Below, one piece after another: positions 11,601 through 19,431 of a DNA stretch of 64,000 nt. Location: the NCBI RefSeq assembly GCF_025717535.1, contig NZ_JAJIRO010000001.1, positions 248,001 through 312,000 on the forward strand. The letters run 5' to 3'. Numbering within the stretch: position 1 is the first letter of the stretch; the number at the start of each line of letters is the position of its first letter. Origin of the DNA: Paucibacter sp. Y2R2-4. GTDB taxonomy: Bacteria > Pseudomonadota > Gammaproteobacteria > Burkholderiales > Burkholderiaceae_C. A program made the translations under genes and the position numbers. A model generated the notes under the pieces. It had not been told where the DNA came from. It did not search any database and saw nothing but the letters and a program-made list of their open reading frames with translations.

Positions 11601-11870
11601 CTGCACGCGGCCTTCGAAGCTGCGCGACATCACTTTTTCAACGCCGGCAATCGAGTTGAGCGCTTCTTCCAGCGGCTTGGCCACTTCGCGCTCCACCGCT
11701 TCGGGCGAAGCGCCGGGATAGCGCACATCCACAGAGGCCACTGGGATTGAGATGTCGGGCATGTTCTCAACGCCCAGCTTGGCGTAGGAGAACAAACCCA
11801 ACACGCACAAGGCCACCATCACCATGGTCGCGAAGACCGGGTTCTGGATCGAAACTTTGGTCATCCACAT
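8649..11870 (-). CDS. RND efflux permease, HAE1 type
   Basis: Inner-membrane proton-driven pump of a tripartite export system. The 1073 residues have the RND layout: a first membrane helix at residues ~10-30, a periplasmic porter domain, TM2-6, a second porter domain and TM8-12. The TM4 proton-relay motif is GLLIDDAIVVRENIVRH (about residue 395-410) with the paired aspartates. A basic, proline-rich segment between TM6 and TM7 (RRYRIFVPPIPVFGR through QKRRLR) is longer than in AcrB. Substrate is not predictable; it belongs to the broad AcrB/MdtB-like group and not to the heavy-metal CusA group. It follows its adaptor by 10 bp with GAGGA before the ATG. No outer-membrane factor gene is next to it. 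Confidence 0.92.
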   Translation of the reverse strand: MWMTKVSIQNPVFATMVMVALCVLGLFSYAKLGVENMPDISIPVASVDVRYPGASPEAVEREVAKPLEEALNSIAGVEKVMSRSFEGRVQAQVEFGLNTDMGRAMQEVRDRVAAAQAAFPKDVKTPTVARAQIEDSQPIVLAALMSKTRPARELSMMAELSIAKRLGRVDGVARVDVGGLVTREVRIDLDPLRLRAYGVTPAEISQALREANADQPVGLISDKNADAILRVEGRVKDPKQFSNIVVARRGNLVLTLGDLGTLVEREREADSIARINGAQAVSFNVFKQQDANIVTTGEGVKEAMEELRKNLPADVELNLIFASSDNVKNALDGLKHTLVEGALLTIAIVFLFLHSWRSTIITGLTLPIAVISSFIAVHAFGFTLNFMTMMALSLCIGLLIDDAIVVRENIVRHVGMGKDHRTAAFDGTNEIGLAVMATTFAICAVFVPISFMGGIIGKFFYPFGITVAVAVLVSLFVSFTLDPMLSSIWKDPPSHYLQRVPVIGHLLRATDRGMDVLHRVYEVAIRWAFSGRRYRIFVPPIPVFGRPFDAQGQRDRSQKRRLRLATITPRGLVMMAGVGSFVLALVLAGFVGSEFAPKTDDNFTQVNLRMPVASSLERSNAKVAQIEAILSDYKEIKTVSTVVGGTGEGMTTGRNQATLSISLVDKKERKRSQKEVEDAIRADIAKIPGVDASVGGDRAIWITLLGNDPQVLTQAANDLVAKIKKIPGAVDVETTVKPGLPAYAVKLKDSAVRELGLTAPQLAASLRAYVNGDVATYWTTPDGNQVEVLLRLPVEARQRVDQMLKLPVAFAKDGSPIALDQVATIESVFNPEVIRRQNLQRREAVFAGTEGRPSGDVNADVQKMIKATQLPPGVSFNVDGGAKQQAEAFKGLLAAMGLAVIFIYIVLASQFGSFVQPIAIMASLPLALIGVMLALLITGSTLNVFSMIGLVMLMGLVSKNAILLVDFANHARKAGATIPEALLQAGLIRMRPIIMTTAAMVFGMLPMAIALNQGAEVQAPMGRAIIGGVITSTLLTLVVVPVLYSYLVRERKPAKKAAAADESSASLGLMPAE

Positions 11871-11880
11871 GATGCGATCC

Positions 11881-13083
11881 TCAGTTCACCGCAGCTGCAG
11901 AGGCCGCTGGCGCCGAGCTTGCTGCCACCTTGGTCTTGGCGGGCACCACCGAGGCCTTGGCGCCTTCGCGCAGATTGTCGAAGCGTGCGGCCAGCACTTG
12001 GGCAGCGGGCGTGAGGCCTTGCAGCACCTCCACGCGACCCTCTCGCGCATCGCTGCGGCCGGTGGTGACGATGCGGCGCAGCAAGGCGCCGTTCTCAATC
12101 ATCCACACCTGTTCTTGGCCGGCATTGCTGCTGACCGCCGCTTGCGGCACGGTCAGGCGCTGGGCATCGTCGGGCAACTCCACGCGGGCCACTGCGTACT
12201 GGCCGGCGCGGAACTCTTCTTTCGGATTGGCCAACTCCAAGGTCACGCCGATGGACCGGGTGCCAGGCTCAGCGGCCGGGGCAATGCGGCTGATGCGCGC
12301 TTCCACCGGACGATCGCTGCCCTCCACCTTGATCTGCACCGGCATGCCGGGCTTCAAGCGGCTGACCTCGTGGGTGCCGACCAAGCCGGCCAACTCCAGG
12401 CGACTCAAGTCCACGATGCTGAGAATTTGCTGTTCGGGTGCCAACTTCTCGCCGGGCAGCGCATGGCGCTTGCTGACCACACCGCTGATGGGCGCCACCA
12501 AGGCGGCCTGACGCAGCGTCACCTGGGCGGTGTCCAACTGCGCTTTGGCGGCCGAGACCTGGGCGCGGGCGGCTTCCAAACTGGCTCTTGAAGTGTCCAG
12601 CGCCGTTGAGGCAATGAACTTCTGATCCGCCAGACCTTGATTGGCTTTGAACTGACGCTCGGCTTGGTCAAACTGCGCGCGGGCCGACTCCAAAGAGGCG
12701 TTGCGCTCGGCGATGCGATAGCGCAGCTCTTCCAGGTCCAGTTGGCCCAGGTTCTGGCCGGCCTTGACTCGGCTGCCTTCGGCCACGCTGAGGTTCACCA
12801 GGGTGCCGGTAGATTTGGCACGCACGACCACGGTGCCGGGCGCCACCAAGGGGCCTGAGAACTCGATCTGCGCGGGCATGCTGGTCAGCACAGGCTTGAC
12901 CACCTCGTTGGGCACGAACTCGAGCGCCACGCTGGCCTTGCCGTCTTCGCCCTTCTTGCTCTCACTGGCCTTTGCGCCAGACGACGGAGACTGACTGGCC
13001 TTGCTGCTACCCAGAAGCGCCACGCCGGCGCCACCTGCCAAAACCACTGCGGCGATGCCGCCGATAAGCCACTGCTTGCGCAT
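11881..13083 (-). CDS. RND efflux periplasmic adaptor (membrane fusion protein)
   Basis: Periplasmic adaptor joining the RND permease to an outer-membrane channel. From the ATG at 13083 it is 400 residues with an N-terminal membrane anchor (QWLIGGIAAVVLAGGAGVALL), a barrel-sandwich/lipoyl half-motif (VVRAKSTGTLVNLSVAEGSRVKAGQNLGQLD), an alpha-helical hairpin (about residues 145-215) and the second lipoyl half (LVAPISGVVSKRHALPGEKL). An in-frame ATG 12 bases upstream is possible, but GGGGGA just before 13083 favours this start. The C-terminus is Ala-rich. It is translated before the RND permease with 10 bp between them. Confidence 0.9.
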   Translation of the reverse strand: MRKQWLIGGIAAVVLAGGAGVALLGSSKASQSPSSGAKASESKKGEDGKASVALEFVPNEVVKPVLTSMPAQIEFSGPLVAPGTVVVRAKSTGTLVNLSVAEGSRVKAGQNLGQLDLEELRYRIAERNASLESARAQFDQAERQFKANQGLADQKFIASTALDTSRASLEAARAQVSAAKAQLDTAQVTLRQAALVAPISGVVSKRHALPGEKLAPEQQILSIVDLSRLELAGLVGTHEVSRLKPGMPVQIKVEGSDRPVEARISRIAPAAEPGTRSIGVTLELANPKEEFRAGQYAVARVELPDDAQRLTVPQAAVSSNAGQEQVWMIENGALLRRIVTTGRSDAREGRVEVLQGLTPAAQVLAARFDNLREGAKASVVPAKTKVAASSAPAASAAAVN

Positions 13084-13211
13084 GGAGTCCCCCATTGACT
13101 GTCGAGCTGAAAGTGGCCGCAGTGTAGGGATGAGGGGCCGCCGCCGGGAGGGCAAGTGGGATGAACTGCAGAATGCGGGGCACGATCTGCTTCCGGCACC
13201 GATGGTGGGTT

Positions 13212-14414
13212 TTAAGCAGTGCCGTTGCGACGGTCCCAAACCAAGCTGCGCCAGCAGCACAAGGCACTGGCCAAGGCCGCCAGGGAGGCCACGCCGAAGA
13301 CGGCGGCATAGCCGGTATGTGAAACCAGCCAAGCGCCAGCCACGCTACCCAAGACACCGGAGCAGCCATAGCCCAACACCGAATAGAGCGCCTGCCCCCT
13401 ACCCCGCAGCGTGCCGGGGAAATAGCGCGTCACCAAGGCAATGCAGGCGGTGTGCTGGGCCGCAAAGGTGATGGCGTGCAGGCATTGCGCCAGCACCAAG
13501 ATGCTCAAGCTGCTGGCAAAAGCCCCGGTCAGCCCGAAGCGCAAGGCGGTCAGCAGCGCCGCCGCAATCAGCCAGTGGTGCAGGCTACCCCGCTCCATCA
13601 TGCGGCCCTGCAAAGCGAACCAGGCAATCTCCACCACCACCGAGGCAGCCCACAGGAGCCCCACGATCTGCTTGCCGTAGCCCATGGAATCCATGAACAA
13701 GCTGAAGAAGGTGTAGAGCGCCGTATGCGCCAGCACCGTCAAGAACACACCGGCAAAAAACCAGCGCACTTCCGGGCGGCGCAAGACCTTGGCCACCGGT
13801 GGCGCCGGCGCATGGGCATGGGCCGGGCGCTCTTGTTGCTGCGGCAGCCGCCAGGCCATCACGACCACAGCACCCAACAGGACTAAGGTCGTGATGGCAA
13901 AGGCCTTCATGCCGAAATGCTCAAACCACCAGCCGGCGATCAATACCGTCGCCAAAAAGCCCACCGAGCCCCAGACCCGCACCTGGCCATAACGGCGCGC
14001 ATCCATGCTGCCATCGGGCGTCATCAGTTGCGCAGCGATCAGCGTCTCAGTCAGCGGCACGATGGCCGCGTTGAAGCTGAACATCAAAAAGGTGGATGCC
14101 GCCAGCGTGCTCACCGTCTGCCAAGGCGGTGGCAACAAAAAGCCAAGCGCCGCAAGAAAGCTGGCCAGGGCGGCATAACGGATGATCTTGATGCGCTGGC
14201 CGCTGCGGTCAGCCAGCGCGCCCCAGGCATAGGGCGCGAACAGCCGGGTCCAGCTGGCCAGCGATACCAAGAAGCCAATCGCCACCACCGGCAGGCCCAG
14301 CTCCTTGTACCAAAGCGGCGCAAAGGGGTTGAAGCCACCGATGGCTGCAAAGTAGGCAAATGAGAGCGCGCTGCAAGCCAGCAGCGTGCGCCTGGAGGCG
14401 GCGCTGTCAGTCAT
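13212..14414 (-). CDS. MFS transporter
   Basis: Twelve-helix major facilitator carrier of 400 residues. The N-half shows FLVSLASWTRLFAPYAWGALADRSGQR, with the loop 2-3 signature in weak form, and RVWGSVGFLATVLIAGWW. This resembles the MFS_1_like group that includes HcaT/phenylpropionate and nucleoside-type carriers. The substrate is unknown. It starts 5 bp after the aroC stop, so the two are almost certainly cotranscribed and possibly translationally coupled; whether the carrier is functionally tied to chorismate metabolism cannot be said. A 128-bp gap separates it from the downstream adaptor gene on the same strand. Confidence 0.85.
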   Translation of the reverse strand: MTDSAASRRTLLACSALSFAYFAAIGGFNPFAPLWYKELGLPVVAIGFLVSLASWTRLFAPYAWGALADRSGQRIKIIRYAALASFLAALGFLLPPPWQTVSTLAASTFLMFSFNAAIVPLTETLIAAQLMTPDGSMDARRYGQVRVWGSVGFLATVLIAGWWFEHFGMKAFAITTLVLLGAVVVMAWRLPQQQERPAHAHAPAPPVAKVLRRPEVRWFFAGVFLTVLAHTALYTFFSLFMDSMGYGKQIVGLLWAASVVVEIAWFALQGRMMERGSLHHWLIAAALLTALRFGLTGAFASSLSILVLAQCLHAITFAAQHTACIALVTRYFPGTLRGRGQALYSVLGYGCSGVLGSVAGAWLVSHTGYAAVFGVASLAALASALCCWRSLVWDRRNGTA

Positions 14415-14419
14415 TCAAT

Positions 14420-15520
14420 TCAAGGAGCGGAGGCCTTGATCGCTTCAATCGGCAAGACCACATCGCCGCATTGGGCGCGGTGGCGCAGCGCATGGTCCAT
14501 CAAGACCAGGGCCAGCATGGCCTCGGCAATCGGCGTGGCGCGGATGCCCACGCAGGGGTCGTGGCGGCCGAACGTCTCCACCGTTGAGACCTCACCGGCG
14601 CGATTGATCGAGGCTTTGGGCGTGCGAATCGAGCTGGTGGGCTTGATGGCGATAGAGGCAACGATGTCTTGGCCGGTGGAGATGCCGCCCAGCATCCCGC
14701 CCGAGTTGTTCGAGGCGAAACCCAGCGGCGTCAGCTCGTCGCCATGCTCGCTGCCGCGCTGAGTGACGACGCCAAAACCGGCGCCGATCTCCACGCCCTT
14801 GACCGCATTGATGCCCATCATGGCGTAGGCGATATCGGCATCGAGCTTGTCGAACAGCGGCTCGCCCAGGCCCACAGGCACGCCGGTGGCTTCGACCCGG
14901 ATGCGTGCGCCGACCGAATCGCCCGACTTGCGCAGCGCGTCCATATAGGCTTCCAGCTCAGCAATCTTGCTGGCGTTGGCTGCGAAGAAGGGGTTGTCAC
15001 CCACATGCTGCCAACCTTCGAAGGGGATCTCGATCTCGCCGAGTTGCGTCATGCAGCCGCGGAACTCGGTGCCGAATTTCTCCTTCAACCATTTGCGGGC
15101 GACCGCGCCGGCGCCGACCATGGGCGCCGTCATGCGGGCCGAGCTGCGACCGCCGCCGCGCGGATCACGCAGGCCGTATTTGCGCCAGTAGGCATAGTCG
15201 GCATGACCGGGGCGGAAGGTGTCGAGGATGTTGCCGTAGTCCTTGCTGCGCTGATCGGTGTTCTTGATCAGCAGGCAAATCGGCGTGCCGGTGGTGAAGC
15301 CTTCATACACACCGGAAAGGATCTCCACCGCATCGGGTTCATTGCGCTGGGTCACATGGCGCGAGGTGCCGGGGCGGCGGCGATCCAATTCGGGCTGGAT
15401 GTCGGCCTCGCTCAAGGCCAGGCCCGGGGGGCAGCCGTCAATCACGCAGCCGATCGCGGGTCCGTGGCTCTCGCCGAAATTGGTGACACGGAACAATTCG
15501 CCGAAAGTGCTGCCTGACAT
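14420..15520 (-). CDS. aroC: Chorismate synthase
   Basis: Last step of the shikimate pathway: converts EPSP to chorismate with reduced FMN. The 366-residue length is normal. Family signatures are all present: [19 protein letters not shown] at the N-terminus with the first conserved histidine, [23 protein letters not shown] with the second histidine, [15 protein letters not shown] for FMN and substrate binding, and the C-terminal GVRATP-like segment [13 protein letters not shown]. It precedes the MFS gene by 5 bp in the same operon. A terminator for the gene upstream (CBS protein) lies 90-105 bases before its start, so it must have its own promoter in the 150-bp gap. Confidence 0.97.
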   Translation of the reverse strand: MSGSTFGELFRVTNFGESHGPAIGCVIDGCPPGLALSEADIQPELDRRRPGTSRHVTQRNEPDAVEILSGVYEGFTTGTPICLLIKNTDQRSKDYGNILDTFRPGHADYAYWRKYGLRDPRGGGRSSARMTAPMVGAGAVARKWLKEKFGTEFRGCMTQLGEIEIPFEGWQHVGDNPFFAANASKIAELEAYMDALRKSGDSVGARIRVEATGVPVGLGEPLFDKLDADIAYAMMGINAVKGVEIGAGFGVVTQRGSEHGDELTPLGFASNNSGGMLGGISTGQDIVASIAIKPTSSIRTPKASINRAGEVSTVETFGRHDPCVGIRATPIAEAMLALVLMDHALRHRAQCGDVVLPIEAIKASAP

Positions 15521-15613
15521 GGGGAACCTGGAGTGCTGAAGCGTTGCGGAAGTGGCCTTCAGGAGGCCGAGCCGATTCTATCGGCCACCTGCAAGGCAAG
15601 CCGGGCGGCCAAG

Positions 15614-15638
15614 AAAAAAGCGACCCTGGGGTCGCTTT
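15614..15638 (-). terminator. Rho-independent terminator after the CBS-domain gene
   Basis: On the minus strand an AAAGCGACC/GGTCGCTTT stem with a very short loop is followed by TTTTTTCTT. It lies 30 bases past the CBS gene stop and upstream of aroC. Confidence 0.8.
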
Positions 15639-15668
15639 GTTTTCAGCAGGGCTGAATCAGCCCGAGCT

Positions 15669-16139
15669 TTAGAACTTGGACTCACCCGCTGTTTGCGGGT
15701 TGTCTTCGAGCGGCCAGTCGCGGATATAGGCCTTGAGCATGCGGTTCTCAAAGTCTTGGCCGTCGACCACGGCCTTGGCCACGTCGTAAAAAGAGATCAC
15801 GCCCATCAGCGTACGGCCGTCAAGCACCGGCATGTAGCGGGCGTGGCGGCCCAGCATCATGCGGCGCACTTCGTCGATTTCGGTCTCAGGGGTGCAGGTC
15901 AGCGGATGGTCGTCCATGACGGTGCGAACCAGCATATTGCCGACGCTGCCGCCATTGCGCACGATCGCCGCAATCACCTCGCGAAAGGTCAGCATGCCGA
16001 TCAAATCGCCATGCGTCATCACCACCAGCGAGCCGATGTCGCGCTCGGCCATGGTGGTCACGGCCACCGACAAGGGTTCGTCCGGCGTGACCGTGAACAG
16101 CGTTCCGCCCTTGACCCGCAGTATGTCGACGACCTTCAT
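15669..16139 (-). CDS. Tandem CBS-domain protein
   Basis: A stand-alone Bateman module of 156 residues: two CBS domains (about residues 8-60 and 70-130) with GSLVVMTHGDLIGMLTFRE and MPVLDGRTLMGVISFYDV. Such proteins usually bind adenine nucleotides or SAM; the ligand and partner are unknown here. A longer open frame extends upstream to 16256, but GAGGAG sits 8 bases before the ATG at 16139 and the preceding DNA contains a terminator-like hairpin, so this start is strongly preferred. It is divergent from the sulfhydrylase gene and is followed by its own terminator. Confidence 0.88.
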   Translation of the reverse strand: MKVVDILRVKGGTLFTVTPDEPLSVAVTTMAERDIGSLVVMTHGDLIGMLTFREVIAAIVRNGGSVGNMLVRTVMDDHPLTCTPETEIDEVRRMMLGRHARYMPVLDGRTLMGVISFYDVAKAVVDGQDFENRMLKAYIRDWPLEDNPQTAGESKF

Positions 16140-16162
16140 GAATTTCTCCTCAAGCACTAGGC

Positions 16163-16187
16163 AAAAAGGGCCGAATTTTCGGGCCCC
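16163..16187 (-). terminator. Terminator-like hairpin in the leader of the CBS gene
   Basis: Read leftward, GGGCCCGAA and TTCGGCCC form a stem (one bulged base) followed by five T, ending 23 bases before the CBS gene start. The genes on both sides are divergent, so there is no upstream coding region to terminate; it may be a leader attenuator. Confidence 0.5.
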
Positions 16188-16254
16188 GTTCCTGGGTTGG
16201 TAACCGGTTGGAAACATAGCACACAATCTGCGCATCAAACACCCGGGAGACACC

Positions 16255-17559
16255 ATGTCCGGCTATGCCGACCCTGCTTTTGACACCTTGGCGCTACACG
16301 CCGGAGCCGCCCCTGACCCGAGCACCGGCGCGCGCGTCACGCCGCTGCATCTAAGCACTTCGTTTGTGTTCGAGAACTCAGCGCACGCCGCCTCGCTGTT
16401 CAATATGGAACGCGCCGGCCATGTCTACTCGCGCTTGTCCAACCCGACCACGGCCGTGTTTGAAGAGCGTGTCGCGGCCTTGGAAGGTGGCGTCGGCGCC
16501 ATTGCCACGGCCAGCGGTCAGGCCGCCTTGCACTTGGCGATTGCAACGCTTGCCGGCGCTGGCTCGCACATCGTCTCCAGCGGCGCGCTCTACGGCGGCT
16601 CACACAATCTCTTGCACTACACGCTGGCGCGCTTCGGCATCGAGACCACCTTTGTGAAGCCCGGCGACCTGGACGCTTGGCGCGCGGCCATCTGCCCGAA
16701 CACCAAGCTGCTGTTTGGCGAAACGCTGGGCAACCCCGGCTTGGATGTGCTGGACATCCCGAACATCGCCCAGATCGCTCACGAGGCAGGTCTGCCCCTG
16801 CTGGTGGACTCCACCCTGACCACACCGTATCTGATGCGGCCTTTTGCGCATGGCGCGGATTTGGTCTATCACTCGGCCACCAAGTTTTTGTCGGGCCACG
16901 GCACGGTGGTGGGCGGCGTGTTGGTGGATAGCGGCAACTTTGACTGGCAGGCCGCGCATGAGCGGCACGGCTTGTTCCCTGAGTTGTGCGAGCCCTATGC
17001 GGGCTTTCACAACATGGTGTTTGCCGAGGAGAGCACCGTTGGCGCCTTCTTGCTGCGCGCCCGCCGCGAAGGCCTGCGCGACTTTGGCGCCTGCATGAGC
17101 CCACACACCGCCTGGCTGATCTTGCAAGGCATCGAGACCCTGTCGCTGCGCATGCAGCGCCATGTGCAGAACGCGCAGAAGATTGCCGAATTCTTGGCGG
17201 CACACCCGCAAGTGGAAAAGGTCGCCTATCCCGGCTTGGCCAGCCACCCCGACCATGTGCTGGCGCAGACCTTGCTGCCGCGCGGCTGCGGCTCGGTCTT
17301 CAGCTTTGACTTGAAAGGCTCCAGGGCTCAGGGGCAAACCTTCATCGAGGGCTTGAAGATCTTCTCGCACCTGGCCAATGTGGGCGACTGCCGGTCCTTG
17401 GTGATCCACCCCGCCTCCACCACCCATAGCCGCATGGACGACGCCGCGCTCGCGCTGGCTGGCATTGCGCCGGGCACCATCCGGCTTTCGATCGGCCTGG
17501 AAGATGCCGACGACTTGATTGATGACCTGAAGCGTGCCCTCAAGCTCGCCTCCAAATAA
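16255..17559 (+). CDS. metY: O-acetylhomoserine aminocarboxypropyltransferase (Cys/Met PLP family)
   Basis: Cytosolic PLP enzyme that most likely condenses O-acetylhomoserine with sulfide or methanethiol for homocysteine/methionine synthesis. The 434 residues match the MetY subgroup in length and motifs: LHAGAAPDPSTGARVTPLHL at the start, YSRLSNPTT, the phosphate-binding SGQAA and the PLP lysine in HSATKFLSGHG (Lys210). The C-terminal SRLVIHPASTTH-like stretch reads SLVIHPASTTHSRM. Cystathionine gamma-synthase or O-succinylhomoserine sulfhydrylase (MetZ) are less likely because they are shorter (~390-400). The alpha/beta hydrolase gene follows 18 bp downstream. Confidence 0.88.
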   Translation: MSGYADPAFDTLALHAGAAPDPSTGARVTPLHLSTSFVFENSAHAASLFNMERAGHVYSRLSNPTTAVFEERVAALEGGVGAIATASGQAALHLAIATLAGAGSHIVSSGALYGGSHNLLHYTLARFGIETTFVKPGDLDAWRAAICPNTKLLFGETLGNPGLDVLDIPNIAQIAHEAGLPLLVDSTLTTPYLMRPFAHGADLVYHSATKFLSGHGTVVGGVLVDSGNFDWQAAHERHGLFPELCEPYAGFHNMVFAEESTVGAFLLRARREGLRDFGACMSPHTAWLILQGIETLSLRMQRHVQNAQKIAEFLAAHPQVEKVAYPGLASHPDHVLAQTLLPRGCGSVFSFDLKGSRAQGQTFIEGLKIFSHLANVGDCRSLVIHPASTTHSRMDDAALALAGIAPGTIRLSIGLEDADDLIDDLKRALKLASK

Positions 17560-17577
17560 GCGCAGGGAAGCAGCCAG

Positions 17578-18390
17578 ATGAAAACCATCGTCAAAGGCCA
17601 TGAGGCCTATGCCTACACCGGCGGCAAGCCGCTGGACCCCACCCTGCCCGCGCTCGTCTTCATCCACGGCGCCTTGAACGACCACAGCGTCTGGACCCTG
17701 CTGGCGCGCTGGTTTGCTCACCACGGGCATGCGGTATTGGCCGTCGATTTGCCCGGCCACGGTCGCAGCGGCGGCCCGGCGCTGAGCAGCATTGCCGAGC
17801 TGGGCGATTGGATCTGGGATCTGCTCGATGCAGCCGGCATCAGCCGCGCGGCCTTGGTTGGCCACAGCATGGGCTCGCTGATCGCGCTTGAGGCTGCGGC
17901 CCGGCAGTGGGAACGCGCCAGCCATTTGCTGATGGTAGGCACCGCCTATCCGATGAAGGTCAGCGAAGCGCTTTTGAACACCGCCGAGGCAGACCCGGGC
18001 AAGGCCATTCAGATGGTCAATCAGTTCTCCTTCTCCAGCCTGGCTGCCAAACCCTCATACCCCGGCCCTGGGGCCTGGCTGCAAGGGGCTGAGTTGGCGT
18101 TGAAACGGCGCATTCAAGCCAAGCAGACGGCCCTCAATCTGTTCGCGCATGATTTCCGGCTGTGTGACGCCTACGACGGTGGTCTTGAGGCAGCAGCTCG
18201 TGTGACATGCCCATGCGACTTCATCCTGGGCGATCGCGACCAAATGACCTCGCCAAAACAAAGCCGCTCACTGGCCGAAGCCCTGCAGGCCAAGATTCAT
18301 TTGCTGCCGGCAGGTCACTCGCTGATGGCCGAGCAACCAGACTTGATGCTGCAAGCCGTTCGCCTGGCCTTGGCTCGTCAAAGGGATTGA
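17578..18390 (+). CDS. Alpha/beta hydrolase
   Basis: A 270-residue single-domain alpha/beta hydrolase. The oxyanion-hole motif HGALND is near residue 30, the nucleophile elbow GHSMGS has Ser97, the acid is probably the aspartate in ILGDRDQ, and the histidine is in PAGHSLMAEQP. No signal peptide is seen, so it should act in the cytosol. The substrate is unknown; homoserine acetyltransferase (MetX) is excluded by the small size and different motifs. It lies 18 bp behind the metY-like gene and probably shares its mRNA, and is convergent with the MipA-family gene. Confidence 0.87.
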   Translation: MKTIVKGHEAYAYTGGKPLDPTLPALVFIHGALNDHSVWTLLARWFAHHGHAVLAVDLPGHGRSGGPALSSIAELGDWIWDLLDAAGISRAALVGHSMGSLIALEAAARQWERASHLLMVGTAYPMKVSEALLNTAEADPGKAIQMVNQFSFSSLAAKPSYPGPGAWLQGAELALKRRIQAKQTALNLFAHDFRLCDAYDGGLEAAARVTCPCDFILGDRDQMTSPKQSRSLAEALQAKIHLLPAGHSLMAEQPDLMLQAVRLALARQRD

Positions 18391-18403
18391 GCTTGCGGCG
18401 ACT

Positions 18404-19330
18404 TCAGTTGCGATAACCGATGCTCAGGCCCAGGCTGTAGCCCTGGCTTTGCTCGATGATGGGGCTGCTCAAAGCCGGCCCCAGCAGGCGGCTGTAGCCC
18501 GCACTCGCAAAGCCCAGCCAATGGGGGCTGAAAGCATAGGTATAGCCGGCATTCAAGCTGAACTCGCGCAAGCCGGCCTTGGCCCGGTAGCTGCGTCCCA
18601 GGCGGGTCGCGGCGACGCTGCCTTCGGGCACGCCGAAGTAACTGTCCATATAGCGGGCATCGCCGCCACCCAAGCTGATGCCGGCCAAGAGCTCAGATCG
18701 ACTGTCGCGGTAAAGGCTGTGGCTCAAGTCCAAATTACCGACCAAGCCACCACCCCGCCCCGCCAGGTCTTGCCCCAGCGCGCCGGACAGATGCCATTCG
18801 GGCGCCAGGGTGTAAGCACCATAGAGGCGACCGCGCAAGGTGCTGCGCACTTCGGGCAAGCCGGCGGTCACACCTTCATTGCTGGTTTTGCGGCCGCCAT
18901 CCAGACGCAGGCTGAGGCCGAATCTGAATCGCCCATCGCTGTAGAGGTCGCGGCTGGCGCCAGGGCCTGGCCCAATGGCCGCATGGCCAAAGCCCATCAA
19001 GGCGGCTCCGCCCGAAGTGGAGATACGCCACTTGCCCCAGCGCAGCGCCCACATCGGCCCAATCGAAGTGCTGTATCTCTTCGAGCCCCAGTAATCGGGC
19101 CCATAGTGGCTGGCCACGCCCAGCAGGTAGCGAAAGTCATCGTCCACCAATTCACCATGCGCCATCTCGGGGTCGAGCACGGTGATCATGGCTTTCATGG
19201 GCGGCTTGAGCAGACCCGCGATCGGATCAGCACTCGGCTCAGAGGCAGCTGGGGATGCTGGCTGCTCATTAGCAGGACAAAGCGTGCAAACCAGCAGGGC
19301 CAGACAAGGCAAAAGCTCAGAGACTCTCAT
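18404..19330 (-). CDS. MipA/OmpV-family outer membrane protein
   Basis: A probable outer-membrane beta-barrel of 308 residues. A short signal peptide (LLPCLALLVCTLCPA) is followed by a Pro/Ala/Ser linker and then alternating barrel strands such as RYLLGVASHYGPDYWGS and WRISTSGGAALMGFGHA. The order of motifs (YLLGVAS..., LSLRLDGGRK, YAFSPHWLGFASAGYSRLLGPALSSPI) is that of the MipA/OmpV family, first described as scaffold proteins for peptidoglycan enzymes. The C-terminus ends GYRN rather than in an aromatic residue, slightly off the usual barrel signal. Function here is unknown. Confidence 0.8.
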   Translation of the reverse strand: MRVSELLPCLALLVCTLCPANEQPASPAASEPSADPIAGLLKPPMKAMITVLDPEMAHGELVDDDFRYLLGVASHYGPDYWGSKRYSTSIGPMWALRWGKWRISTSGGAALMGFGHAAIGPGPGASRDLYSDGRFRFGLSLRLDGGRKTSNEGVTAGLPEVRSTLRGRLYGAYTLAPEWHLSGALGQDLAGRGGGLVGNLDLSHSLYRDSRSELLAGISLGGGDARYMDSYFGVPEGSVAATRLGRSYRAKAGLREFSLNAGYTYAFSPHWLGFASAGYSRLLGPALSSPIIEQSQGYSLGLSIGYRN

Positions 19331-19374
19331 GCCTCTGAGCTTAGCAGTGCCGGGCCTGAGGACCAGCTTATTTC

Positions 19375-19399
19375 AAACGCCACTTTTCCGGCGCTTTTT
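19375..19399. terminator. Possible bidirectional terminator downstream of tdh
   Basis: AAACGCC and GGCGCTTT form a short stem (one bulge) with A-rich and T-rich flanks on either side. It lies 33-57 bases past the tdh stop on the minus strand. The stem is short, so support is moderate. Confidence 0.4.
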
Positions 19400-19431
19400 G
19401 CCTTGATTCGTTTTGATGGGTCTTGGTCGGT

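Noticed and set aside
9285-11750. An 821-codon open frame on the plus strand opposite the RND permease
   Set aside because: Shadow frame of a high-GC gene: composition is His/Gln/Gly/Asp-rich with no family resemblance, while the minus strand encodes a full RND permease.
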